From: an uncultured Saccharospirillaceae bacterium
GTDB lineage: Bacteria > Pseudomonadota > Gammaproteobacteria > Pseudomonadales > Oceanobacteraceae
DNA length: 64,000 bases
Direction of reading: 5' to 3'
NCBI GenBank assembly: GCA_947499545.1
Contig: CANMOZ010000005.1
Coordinates: 1-64,000, forward strand
In this document: positions 17,783-25,780 of the stretch, piece after piece
Layout: each line of letters starts with the position of its first letter
Numbering within the stretch: the first letter of the stretch is position 1
Notes under the pieces: generated by a model
The model's database searches: none
What the model was told of the DNA's origin: nothing
The model's input: the letters and a program-made list of their open reading frames with translations, nothing else
Translations under genes and position numbers: made by a program

Positions 17783-18379
17783 GTGAGCGCAGCACCCAAG
17801 TATCACTTAAAAACAGGTTCTAATGCCGAAAAGCCCGATATGAATTGGAGTCAGGCGCAAGAAACCATCACCATGCTCGCATTAGCCGTCGCTCAAATCG
17901 AAAGTACGCTAACCGATGGTTCACAATCTGTCGGTGACCTAACAGATTCTTTTACGACCATAGTGTCTGATGCCGAAAAAATACGCAAAGCCGTTGACGG
18001 CGTGACCCCTGAAACCATTGGTACAGTGAAAGAAACCGTTGATGCCGCCGTCGGCGACATTTCACAACGTATCCATAAAGCCGTGATTGCCTTTCAGTTC
18101 TATGATCGAATTTCCCAGAAGTTGGATCATGTGTGTAACAGTATGGAGGATCTCGGCAACTTGATTGGCAACCCTGAGAAACTTTGCAACCCTAAAGCTT
18201 GGACAGGCCTTCAAAACAACATCAAAGACTCTTACTCAATGGAAGCTGAGCGATTAATGTTTGAATACATTTTACGCGGCCACCCTATTGAAGAAGCTTT
18301 AGAAGTCTATCGACATCATTTTAAACAAGAATCTGAACAAAAAGATGACGGTATTGAAGACTCAGTTGAGTTTTTCTAA
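17783..18379 (+). CDS. CheZ-like helical protein
   Basis: 198 residues, almost entirely helical, with no signal peptide. The central segment IHKAVIAFQFYDRISQKLDH (about 97-116) resembles the CheZ active-site helix, where a Gln two residues before a Phe and an Asp act in CheY-P dephosphorylation. The long amphipathic helix 25-90 with hydrophobic heptads would make the four-helix bundle. I recall similar uncharacterised genes next to acnB in Pseudomonas, and here it also precedes acnB. A phosphatase-like or chemotaxis-linked role is an inference. No chemotaxis genes are in the window. GTG 17783 has GAGGG upstream. Confidence 0.6.
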   Translation: MSAAPKYHLKTGSNAEKPDMNWSQAQETITMLALAVAQIESTLTDGSQSVGDLTDSFTTIVSDAEKIRKAVDGVTPETIGTVKETVDAAVGDISQRIHKAVIAFQFYDRISQKLDHVCNSMEDLGNLIGNPEKLCNPKAWTGLQNNIKDSYSMEAERLMFEYILRGHPIEEALEVYRHHFKQESEQKDDGIEDSVEFF

Positions 18380-18501
18380 TGAGCATTTGAATCAACTTTG
18401 TTCATCATTATGCACATGTCGGTTTGTCAGTTAATATTTGTTCATGAAGCTATATAGCCTAGAGCACTGAGAGCGTTGCTGAATATAAATTACACATCTT
18501 A

Positions 18502-18531
18502 ATATTCATTCATCTGCTGAATAATGAATAT
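18502..18531. promoter_or_regulatory. Perfect 9-bp inverted repeat upstream of acnB
   Basis: ATATTCATT (18502-18510) is repeated inverted as AATGAATAT (18523-18531) with a 12-base spacer. It lies about 200 bases before the acnB start, just after a weak promoter-like pair (TTGCTG 18476-18481, TAATAT 18500-18505). It could be a regulator site or a hairpin in the leader. No specific protein is implied. Confidence 0.35.
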
Positions 18532-18621
18532 AAGACAATTTAGGTCGATATCCGGTACCCATAGCCTAACCTCTGCTTTATGGCCCGCTTTTAGACTCAT
18601 ATAATGACAAGATAACGATTA

Positions 18622-18654
18622 CTGCTGCGTTAACCTAAAGAGGTTAAGAAGCAG
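18622..18654. promoter_or_regulatory. Two-part hairpin in the acnB leader
   Basis: TTAACCT (18630-18636) pairs with AGGTTAA (18641-18647) over an AAAG loop, and an outer stem CTGCT (18622-18626) pairs with AGCAG (18650-18654). It ends 73 bases before the acnB start, so it would sit in the mRNA leader or act as an operator. There is no T-run, so it is not a terminator. Confidence 0.4.
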
Positions 18655-18727
18655 ACATACCCGAGGGCTACTTGAACTGATGGGTAATGGGTTTCAAGGT
18701 GCAGCCCCTTATGATGAGGATTTAACC

Positions 18728-21310
18728 GTGCTAGAAGAATATCGTAAACACGTTGCAGAACGCGAAGCCGAAGGCATCCCCCCAAAACCCCTCTCTGCCG
18801 AACAGACGGCTGCTTTGGTCGACTTGCTTAAAAACCCACCCAAAGGTGAAGAAGAAACGCTCGTTTACCTCATTGAAAATCGTGTCCCGGCAGGTGTGGA
18901 TGAAGCGGCTTACGTAAAAGCCAGTTTCTTATCAGCCATCGCCAAAGGCGAAGATAAAACGCCTCTGATCTCAAAAGAGAAAGCTGTTGAATGGCTTGGC
19001 CTTATGCAAGGTGGGTATAACGTTGGTACCTTGGTCGAATTACTGGATGATCCGCAATTAGCGACCATTGCCGCTGAGCAGCTGAAACACACCCTACTGG
19101 TATTTGATGCCTTTCACGACGTCAAAGAAAAAGCTGATTCTGGAAATGATCACGCCAAAGCCATTATTCAATCATGGGCGGATGCCGAGTGGTTTTTAAA
19201 GCGTCCTGAAGTGCCAAAATGCATGACATTGACCGCTTATAAAGTGCCAGGAGAAACCAATACCGACGACCTATCGCCCGCACCCGACGCCTGGTCTCGC
19301 CCGGACATCCCTTTGCATGCAAAGGCCATGTATAAAATGCCTCGTGAGGGTCTTACTGATCCATTGAATACCATTGATAAACTCAAAGAAAAGGGCCACC
19401 CCCTTGCTTTTGTAGGCGATGTGGTCGGCACAGGCTCTTCACGTAAATCCGCTACGAACTCCGTGCTTTGGTACATTGGTGAAGATATTCCAGGCATTCC
19501 TAATAAACGTACCGGTGGTGTCTGTATTGGCAATAAAATCGCTCCTATTTTCTATAACACCATGGAAGATGCCGGTGCACTGCCCTTTGAAGCGGATGTT
19601 TCAAGCATCAATATGGGCGATGTGATTGATGTGTACCCCTATGAGGGCAAAATTAAAAAGCACGGCTCTGACGAGGTTATTTGTGAATTCGAATTAAAAT
19701 CAGACGTCATTTTGGATGAGGTGCGTGCAGGCGGTCGTATCCCCCTCATTATTGGGCGTGGTTTAACTAATCGAGCTCGTGAAGCATTAGGGTTAGGCTT
19801 GTCCAATGTTTTCAAAGCGGCAACCGAAGTACCAGATTCCAAAAAAGGGTTCTCTCTCGCTCAAAAGATGGTTGGACGGGCCTGTGGTGTCGAAGGTGTT
19901 CGGCCTGGCCAATACTGTGAACCCAGAATGACAACCGTCGGATCACAAGACACAACGGGCCCTATGACTCGCGACGAGTTAAAAGACCTTGCCTGTTTAG
20001 GGTTCTCAGCAGACCTTGTGATGCAGTCGTTCTGTCATACCGCTGCCTATCCAAAACCTGTTGATATTGACACTCAACACACCCTTCCCGACTTCATTAT
20101 GAATCGTGGTGGTGTTTCACTACGTCCAGGCGATGGCATTATCCATTCTTGGTTAAACCGTATGTTATTACCCGACACTGTCGGCACGGGCGGTGACTCT
20201 CACACTCGTTTCCCACTCGGCATCTCTTTCCCAGCCGGTTCAGGTCTCGTGGCTTTTGCCGCTGCAACAGGGGTGATGCCTTTGGATATGCCAGAGTCCG
20301 TATTGGTTCGCTTCACTGGCAAAATGCAACCGGGTATCACCCTTAGAGACCTGGTCAACGCCATTCCCTATTATGCGATCAAGCAAGGGTTGCTAACCGT
20401 CGAGAAGAAAAACAAAAAGAATATTTTCTCAGGCAGAATCCTTGAAATTGAGGGCTTGCCGCATCTCAAAGCCGAACAAGCATTTGAATTATCCGACGCT
20501 TCCGCTGAACGCTCGGCCGCTGGGTGTACCATTAAACTCGATAAAGCACCCGTTGAGGAATACCTCAAATCCAACATCACCCTGCTACGCTGGATGATTT
20601 CTCAAGGCTATGGCGATGCTAGAACAATTGAACGGCGCGCGGCTGCAATGGAAGAGTGGCTCGCTAAGCCTGAATTAATGGAGGCTGATGCCGATGCCGA
20701 ATACGCGGCCGTCATTGATATTGATATTAATGAAATCACAGAGCCGTTGCTTGCTTGTCCAAATGATCCAGACGACATCAAACCGCTATCTGAAGTCCAA
20801 AATGAAACCATTGATGAAGTCTTTATCGGCTCTTGTATGACCAATATTGGGCATTATCGAGCGGCAGGTAAGCTGCTTGACCAAATCGAAGGCGCCATGG
20901 CCACACGCCTCTGGATTGCACCGCCTACGCGCATGGATGAGCATCAATTAATGGAAGAAGGCTACTACAACATTTTTGGTCGTAAAGGTGCGCGCACCGA
21001 AATGCCAGGCTGCTCTCTTTGCATGGGTAACCAGGCACGTGTCGCTCCCAAATCGACGGTTGTTTCCACTTCGACTCGAAACTTTCCAAACCGATTAGGA
21101 GATGGGGCCAACGTCTACTTGGCTTCGGCCGAACTGGCTGCCGTTGCTGCCGTTATGGGTAAACTTCCAACACCGGAAGAGTACTTAAAATACGCCAAAA
21201 ACCTGGATGCGATGGCGAATGACGTCTACCGCTATATGAACTTCAATGAAATTGAAAATTTCCAACAAGCAGCAAACCGAGTCATTGCAACGGATGCTCC
21301 CTCAGCTTAG
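18728..21310 (+). CDS. acnB: Aconitate hydratase B / 2-methylisocitrate dehydratase
   Basis: TCA-cycle enzyme interconverting citrate and isocitrate through a [4Fe-4S] cluster, and also hydrating 2-methyl-cis-aconitate. The HEAT-like N-terminal domain (1-160) precedes the swivel domain, as in all AcnB. Cluster ligands are visible in [10 protein letters not shown] and [10 protein letters not shown], and [13 protein letters not shown] is the catalytic loop. I start the protein at GTG 18728 ([16 protein letters not shown]). That is where AcnB proteins begin, it gives 860 residues against 865 in E. coli, and GAGG lies eight bases upstream. An in-frame GTG... ATG option at 18680 adds 16 unrelated residues. 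A perfect 10-bp hairpin follows the gene. Confidence 0.96.
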   Translation: MLEEYRKHVAEREAEGIPPKPLSAEQTAALVDLLKNPPKGEEETLVYLIENRVPAGVDEAAYVKASFLSAIAKGEDKTPLISKEKAVEWLGLMQGGYNVGTLVELLDDPQLATIAAEQLKHTLLVFDAFHDVKEKADSGNDHAKAIIQSWADAEWFLKRPEVPKCMTLTAYKVPGETNTDDLSPAPDAWSRPDIPLHAKAMYKMPREGLTDPLNTIDKLKEKGHPLAFVGDVVGTGSSRKSATNSVLWYIGEDIPGIPNKRTGGVCIGNKIAPIFYNTMEDAGALPFEADVSSINMGDVIDVYPYEGKIKKHGSDEVICEFELKSDVILDEVRAGGRIPLIIGRGLTNRAREALGLGLSNVFKAATEVPDSKKGFSLAQKMVGRACGVEGVRPGQYCEPRMTTVGSQDTTGPMTRDELKDLACLGFSADLVMQSFCHTAAYPKPVDIDTQHTLPDFIMNRGGVSLRPGDGIIHSWLNRMLLPDTVGTGGDSHTRFPLGISFPAGSGLVAFAAATGVMPLDMPESVLVRFTGKMQPGITLRDLVNAIPYYAIKQGLLTVEKKNKKNIFSGRILEIEGLPHLKAEQAFELSDASAERSAAGCTIKLDKAPVEEYLKSNITLLRWMISQGYGDARTIERRAAAMEEWLAKPELMEADADAEYAAVIDIDINEITEPLLACPNDPDDIKPLSEVQNETIDEVFIGSCMTNIGHYRAAGKLLDQIEGAMATRLWIAPPTRMDEHQLMEEGYYNIFGRKGARTEMPGCSLCMGNQARVAPKSTVVSTSTRNFPNRLGDGANVYLASAELAAVAAVMGKLPTPEEYLKYAKNLDAMANDVYRYMNFNEIENFQQAANRVIATDAPSA

Positions 21311-21354
21311 CGTTCAAACAGCAGGCTAATAGCACCCTTCAATGGCATGAAACG

Positions 21355-21386
21355 CCTAAGCGAGAGGATCTCTTCCCTCGCTTAGG
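21355..21386 (+). terminator. Hairpin after acnB
   Basis: CCTAAGCGAG (21355-21364) and CTCGCTTAGG (21377-21386) form a perfect 10-bp stem with a 12-base loop, 45 bases after the stop codon. The sequence after it is not T-rich. It may act as a 3' stabilising structure as well as a terminator. Confidence 0.55.
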
Positions 21387-21530
21387 AAATGACAAAGACC
21401 GCCTTCTTATTTCATCTCATCGCATTCATCTGTAACTGACTGAAATAACAATGTTTCTCTCAAAGACATTGTATGACCCGGCAATGATTGAGCTGCTAAG
21501 GTATTAGTTAGGCTTTCAAAGGAGCTTACT

Positions 21531-22313
21531 ATGTCACACCCCTTTTTGATCACCAGCCTTGTTATTGTTTTGTCCAGCGGAGCGCAAGCCTTAGAGAGCA
21601 TAAAAATCGTATATAACGACGCCTGGCCACCCTATTCTTATTTAGATAAAGACTCTAATGAAACCAAAGGTATTTTAATTAACCTTCTTGATAACTTACT
21701 CGTCAAACATTTATCAATCAAAACGCTCAATCATGCTCAACCTTGGCCAAGAGTCCAACGATCTGTTGAAAGTGGCGATATGGATGCCTTTATCACCGTC
21801 CCTACCGATGAGCGCCTTGAATATTCATTACGCTCGAAAAACATTGTGTACAGCATTCGCATGCAGGCCCTCACCCGAAATGACACAAAGCTCATTCACC
21901 AATTTGAAGCCATGGAAGACTATGCAGACTTTAATAAAGTCAAAGTCTGTGAAATCAATGGCAATGGATGGGGGTACCGTTTTTGGGAAAAACACGGGAT
22001 AAGCTTTGAAACACTCTCAACGACAGACAAATGCTTACAACAAATCTCCTTAGGGCGTTCAGATGTAATGGTTTTACCTTTTGCCGTCGCGCGTACCTAT
22101 TTAAAAACAGCCTCTAAAAAAGCTTCTCTAGCTTTAACTAAAAAGATTTTCGGGCAAATGGATTTTGTCCTCTTACTGTCGAAAAAATCAAAATTCAATC
22201 AGGCGTTATTAGATCAATTTGACGAGGTACTGTACCAATTAAAAGCTGACAATCAATACGATGCTGTCATTATGCAGTCCATAAATGATGAGGTAGATGC
22301 AACGGAATCCTAA
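21531..22313 (+). CDS. Solo periplasmic substrate-binding protein (family 3 type)
   Basis: Secreted bilobed binding protein of the SBP_bac_3 group. A signal peptide (FLITSLVIVLSSGAQA, about 4-19) is followed by the first strand and loop IVYNDAWPPYSYLD. The segment PWPRVQRSVESGDMDAFITV (about 72-91) is typical of polar-amino-acid-like binding lobes. The 260 residues are full length. ATG 21531 has AAAGGAG upstream. No ABC permease or ATPase lies nearby, so it is either shared with a distant transporter or acts as a solo sensor. It shares the PWxR...VESG pattern with two other genes in this window (24793-25590 and 56647-57369). The ligand is unknown. Confidence 0.8.
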   Translation: MSHPFLITSLVIVLSSGAQALESIKIVYNDAWPPYSYLDKDSNETKGILINLLDNLLVKHLSIKTLNHAQPWPRVQRSVESGDMDAFITVPTDERLEYSLRSKNIVYSIRMQALTRNDTKLIHQFEAMEDYADFNKVKVCEINGNGWGYRFWEKHGISFETLSTTDKCLQQISLGRSDVMVLPFAVARTYLKTASKKASLALTKKIFGQMDFVLLLSKKSKFNQALLDQFDEVLYQLKADNQYDAVIMQSINDEVDATES

Positions 22314-22318
22314 ACACT

Positions 22319-22711
22319 TTATTCTTCTGTATCGCTTTCTTCTGTTTCAGGCGGTTCGAATAATTGAGATTTTAAATCTGGGTAATATGCTAGAAGCTCA
22401 TCAATTAACGGCCTAGCTTCAGGGTTTGTGTCATAGGTTATGCGGATCCTCTCAGCCACATCTTCTGTTAAGACATTCATATCCGCTTTTGAGAAGCTTA
22501 TATACCCATAACCAAAGCTCGCAAACCCAAATAGAAAGCAAACCAGCGCCACTTTTGATTTCATTGGGTAGAGTACCGCATAAGCAACCCCAGGTAAGCC
22601 TAGAATAGCGGTTGATAATGCCCATACGGGTTGGCGGCTTTTAACTTGAACAGTTAATACAGCAATAAAGCCAATGACAACTATCAACATTCCAATTAAA
22701 AGCCATTCCAT
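22319..22711 (-). CDS. Small membrane protein of unknown function
   Basis: 130 residues with three hydrophobic segments (about 4-22, 33-50 and 55-70, the last with the aromatic FGFASFGYGYISF) and a soluble acidic C-terminal tail ending ETEESDTEE. The tail has a helix with IRITYDTNPEARPLIDELLA. I do not recognise a named family. The gene faces the preceding binding-protein gene with a 5-base gap between stop codons. The acidic tail and short length suggest an inner-membrane protein with a cytosolic tail, but function is unknown. Confidence 0.6.
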   Translation of the reverse strand: MEWLLIGMLIVVIGFIAVLTVQVKSRQPVWALSTAILGLPGVAYAVLYPMKSKVALVCFLFGFASFGYGYISFSKADMNVLTEDVAERIRITYDTNPEARPLIDELLAYYPDLKSQLFEPPETEESDTEE

Positions 22712-22910
22712 TCGTTTACCTACTTACTTAAATTTTTCATATTTCAATATTTCGGGCGCTTTTTGATCCGACCTGTGGCGGGGTTGAACGAGTAGAGCTT
22801 ATAGGGTAACTTCTGAAAATATGCCATTTTAATAACAAAAACAGCATCACAGAAGTTAGCCAACGGCTATCCACAGTAAAAAATAGTTTGGCATCAATGT
22901 CCAGCATTGA

Positions 22911-23216
22911 AGTATTTTAATCAGCTCTACTTTCAAAAGAGAGCAATGGAAGTATGACCATTCGAGAGCATACAGGGTATGTTTGATGGATGCTGGTCAT
23001 TTATCTCAAACGCTTCAGTTAGTAGCGACATCATTAGGCCTGTCAACTTGAGTTAGCGGAGCCTTTTATGATGATGCCTTAAATGAAGTCATAGGTGTTG
23101 ATGGTGTTACAGAATCCTCTTTGTTGTATCTTTCCTTAGGGTATCCATTTGGAGATAATCCGAGAGTTAGCAGAGAGGAAAAAATGGTGCGGTCCGAAAG
23201 AAGAAAAAATGGATAA
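22911..23216 (+). pseudogene. Remnant of a SagB-type nitroreductase/dehydrogenase
   Basis: The frame starting near 22911 reads KREQWKYDHSRAYRVCLMDA, then GHLSQTLQLVATSLGLST, a TGA stop at 23049-23051, then VSGAFYDDALNEVIGVDG and LYLSLGYPFG to a TAA at 23214-23216. This is the C-terminal third of the SagB/ThcOx nitroreductase family (FMN enzymes that oxidise azolines in RiPP maturation, and relatives). There, WKY...RAYR and DAGH are characteristic and a Trp is plausible at the TGA. The N-terminal two thirds are absent, and a TGA at 22908 closes the frame upstream. So the gene is truncated and also carries a nonsense codon. Its end overlaps the MFS start by eight bases, indicating a former operon. 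Confidence 0.72.
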
Positions 23217-24425
23217 GTATTTCGTATTTTACAGGAACTCTGTTTGTATTCTGTGGCTTAGCAAGGGTTTGCTTAGCCCTTTTTTGGCAATAATGCTTGC
23301 GAGTAAGACTGGGGAATCATATGCTGCCGCACTAATATATTCAATGCTATTATTTTCGACAGCATTTTTTGAGATTCCAACTGGAGCATGGGCTGATAAG
23401 TTTGGTAGATTGAAAGTTTTTTTGGTATCTCAAGCATTCTTCTTTGCTTCATTGTTTTTCCTTTATTCTGATGGTCTATGGGCTTTATATTGCTGGGCGT
23501 TAATTTCGGGATTATCGGATGCAATCGCCAGTGGTTCATTACGCTCTTGGTTTGTTGATAGGATTGGTAACTCTGAGGACAAAGACAATCTAAGGTTTTT
23601 TTGGCAAAAGCACAAAGCTATAGCTTATACAGTATGGGAGGGGCTGCTTTATTCTCGGGCGCACTTCTATATCTGTATGATGATTTTGATCTGATTGTTT
23701 TGTTCTCTCATATACTGTCATTTGCCTTGATTTTATATGTAGCTAAAAAAATTGGGTATGATGCCCATACTGCGTCTAAGAGGTCATCGACTCTGTCACA
23801 AATATATTCATCTCTAAAAACAATAAGAAGTAATTCTATGTTGCTTTGGTTGTTCTTATCTTCTCTATCTTGGGTTGCGATAACGTTTTCATTTGTGAAC
23901 TTTTGGCAACTAGGTGTTTACGAAAGAGCCTCCGAGGCAGACAAGTATCTTTCCGTATCTTTGATTTTCTCACTGTCTATTGTTCTTCAAGGCTTTGGTA
24001 ATACCTTGAACTCTAAGTCAAAGAAAAATGACTTCTCCAGTGTGAATGTGAGTGTGCTTGCATCTGGCATCCTAATATCATCGGGCATACTATTATCGGG
24101 TCTTGCAGATGATTTTTTCACATATATAGGTGTGACTTGTATTCTGTTTATAGCCGCTGGATATAGGATGGCGCCTCAGCAATATCTGATTCAGACTCAG
24201 ATACCAAGCAGTCAAAGAAGCACTATCATGTCTACTTTGTCTCTATGCACATCAATAATCGGCTCCCTTTCTGGTTATTGCTTAAGCTATTTTTTGAAGC
24301 ACTACACAATTGAGCAGTCGTGGGTTATTACAGGCGGTTTAGGCGTTATATTTTCAACTGTCAACTTCGTTGTTATGATGAAGTTCATGGAGAGAGCCAC
24401 TAGCTTAAAACTGTCCGAGCAATAG
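23209..24425 (+). pseudogene. MFS transporter gene broken by a frameshift
   Basis: Two overlapping frames together encode one major-facilitator transporter of about 405 residues. The first frame (ATG 23209) gives helices 1-4, with the family loop FEIPTGAWADKFGRLK. It loses sense after NLRFFW near 23600. The second frame carries on with LAKAQSYSLYSMGGAALFSG through helices 5-12 to TAG at 24423-24425. The junction is a run of seven Ts (23596-23602), and one extra T would restore the frame (NLRFFLAKAQ). This fits a single-base deletion, a sequencing error, or slippage at the tract. The region is AT-rich relative to its neighbours. Possible exporter of a peptide made by the lost SagB-type pathway; that is inference. 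Confidence 0.78.
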
Positions 24426-24600
24426 TACTCGTGTTTTGTGTTTTAACTCCAAAACAACGACGAGAAAAAACCAAAAAAAAACCTGACATAGCGACCAAAA
24501 ATCGTCGCCACGCGACGGTAACACCACCCCTAACGAGCTCAGCCATTGGATCACATTTTAAGCGCAGCTCTACCCGCAAGATCCATGGGTAACTGTATCG

Positions 24601-24691
24601 GTAAGCGATCAATCTCGATTAGGGTTACTGTTTATGTTGTAATTTTCCAAGGTAGCAAGGCTTCGTAATCTAGGGTGGGTCTGTCTTCGAA
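24601..24691 (-). mobile_element. IS66-type transposase tail and element end
   Basis: On the minus strand 24691-24632 reads FEDRPTLDYEALLPWKITT then TAA. The DYEALLPW ending is characteristic of IS66-family TnpC transposases. The frame is blocked by a TGA directly upstream, so only the last 19 codons survive. The sequence beyond the stop runs to GTAAGCGATCAATCTC (24601-24616, read on +), which has the GTAA end expected of IS66 inverted repeats. No TnpA/TnpB and no opposite inverted repeat were found. It is a relic, not a mobile copy. Confidence 0.6.
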
Positions 24692-24792
24692 TCACTTCTA
24701 TCGCTTTTTGTCTATATTTTCGCCATCATTCAAAAGCTCAAAGGGTAATCGTACCCTAAACTAATAAGGATTCGACCTAAAGAAGTGTGCCA

Positions 24793-25590
24793 ATGGGTGA
24801 CACTATGATCAGATTTACCCTCTTGCCGTGGACAATAACCCTATGGCTTTTTACTTTCTATGTGAATTCAACTCATGCTGCGGGGATCCGTATTGCCAAC
24901 GGCGAGTGGGAACCTTTCTTATCTGAAAAGCTGCCTTTTTATGGACATACCAGTCATATTGTTACCAAAAGCTTTGAGGCTTCGGGCGTGTCCGTCCACT
25001 ATGAGTTTATGCCTTGGGGACGAGCAGAAAAACTCGTGGAATCAGGTGGGATAGATGCTTCCATAATTTGGGTACCGACTGAGGATCGCAAAGTCTTCGC
25101 GCACTTTACTGAGACTGTACTAATCCTTGAAGAGGTCATCTTCTTCAACAAACCTCTACACTCCAATCTCGAGTTTCCTTTAAACAATCTCAAAATGGGA
25201 GCGCCTATGGGCTCCGAGGTGAGTAGCTACGAATCCTTGATAGAAGCTGGCAGACTGGAGCTGGTGCGTGCTAAGGATATAAAGACCGGGTTTATGATGC
25301 TGATTAATGGCCGCATCGATATCTTCCCGCTAAGCAAGCCCATTGGCTTGAATATGTTGCACAGCCAGTTTTCTCAAAAACAGCGTGAGCTTGTTGGCTA
25401 TCAATCAGCATTAAAGCCCATTGTAAATAAATACTCGGTGATGATTAGCCGCAAATCTTCAAATGCAGAACATTGGGTTCAAGCATTTAATCATTGATAC
25501 AAAAAATTGCAAGACGCCGGCACTATTCAAGAGATTGAGCAGGCTTTTTACCGCGGCGAATATGAACCCAAAGACCGCGTACCTGAGTGA
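24793..25590 (+). pseudogene. Periplasmic binding-protein gene interrupted by a stop codon
   Basis: Family 3-type binding protein with a signal peptide (LLPWTITLWLFTFYVNSTHA) and mature start IRIANGEWEPFLSEKLPFYG. It also has the lobe motif PWGRAEKLVESGGIDASIIW. The frame meets TGA at 25495-25497 after HWVQAFNH but stays meaningful beyond it, reading YKKLQDAGTIQEIEQAFYRG to a TGA at 25588-25590. That is the usual closing helix of these proteins. So a single nonsense codon removes about 30 residues. The product could still be made shortened. Starts at ATG 24793 or 24805 are both possible. It is clearly a paralogue of the gene at 56647-57369 (GEWEPF/GEWPPF, SxLPxYG). No transporter genes adjoin. 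Confidence 0.75.
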
Positions 25591-25738
25591 TGACTACACC
25601 CAGGTGAACGTAAGCGATCAATTTCAGACAGGCTATTTACACTTTCTTGGATGATTTAATTTGGCACCTCCAACTCATCAGAGACTTCATTGTACTCGCT
25701 TAACGAGGTGTCCACTATCTGTGGTGCAGATCAAAGCC

Positions 25739-25762
25739 AAAAAACGGTCAAATAAATGACCG
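25739..25762 (-). terminator. Rho-independent terminator of the large secreted-protein gene
   Basis: On the minus strand CGGTCA (25762-25757), loop TTTATT, TGACCG (25750-25745), then six Ts (25744-25739). It starts about 20 bases after the stop codon at 25781. Confidence 0.85.
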
Positions 25763-25780
25763 CTTGAAGGGGCTCAAGGG

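Larger units (their letters stand above)
24601..25625. repeat. Direct repeat of the IS66-like end sequence
   Basis: GTAAGCGATCAATCTC at 24601-24616 recurs as GTAAGCGATCAATTTC at 25610-25625, 15 of 16 bases identical and in the same orientation. The two copies bracket the transposase tail and the broken binding-protein gene. The interval rather than the copies is given as the span. It may mark two element ends or one end and a shared target motif. Confidence 0.4.

Noticed and set aside
22744-22827. A 27-codon reverse-strand frame reading MAYFQKLPYKLYSFNPATGR and ending KKRPKY
   Set aside because: It looks protein-like, but it has no ribosome-binding site, is bounded by stops and matches no family I know. 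It may be another gene tail in the decaying zone.
24400-24612. 70-codon reverse frame downstream of the MFS gene
   Set aside because: It overlaps the end of the MFS gene and gives a Trp/Arg-rich peptide without family features; likely chance.
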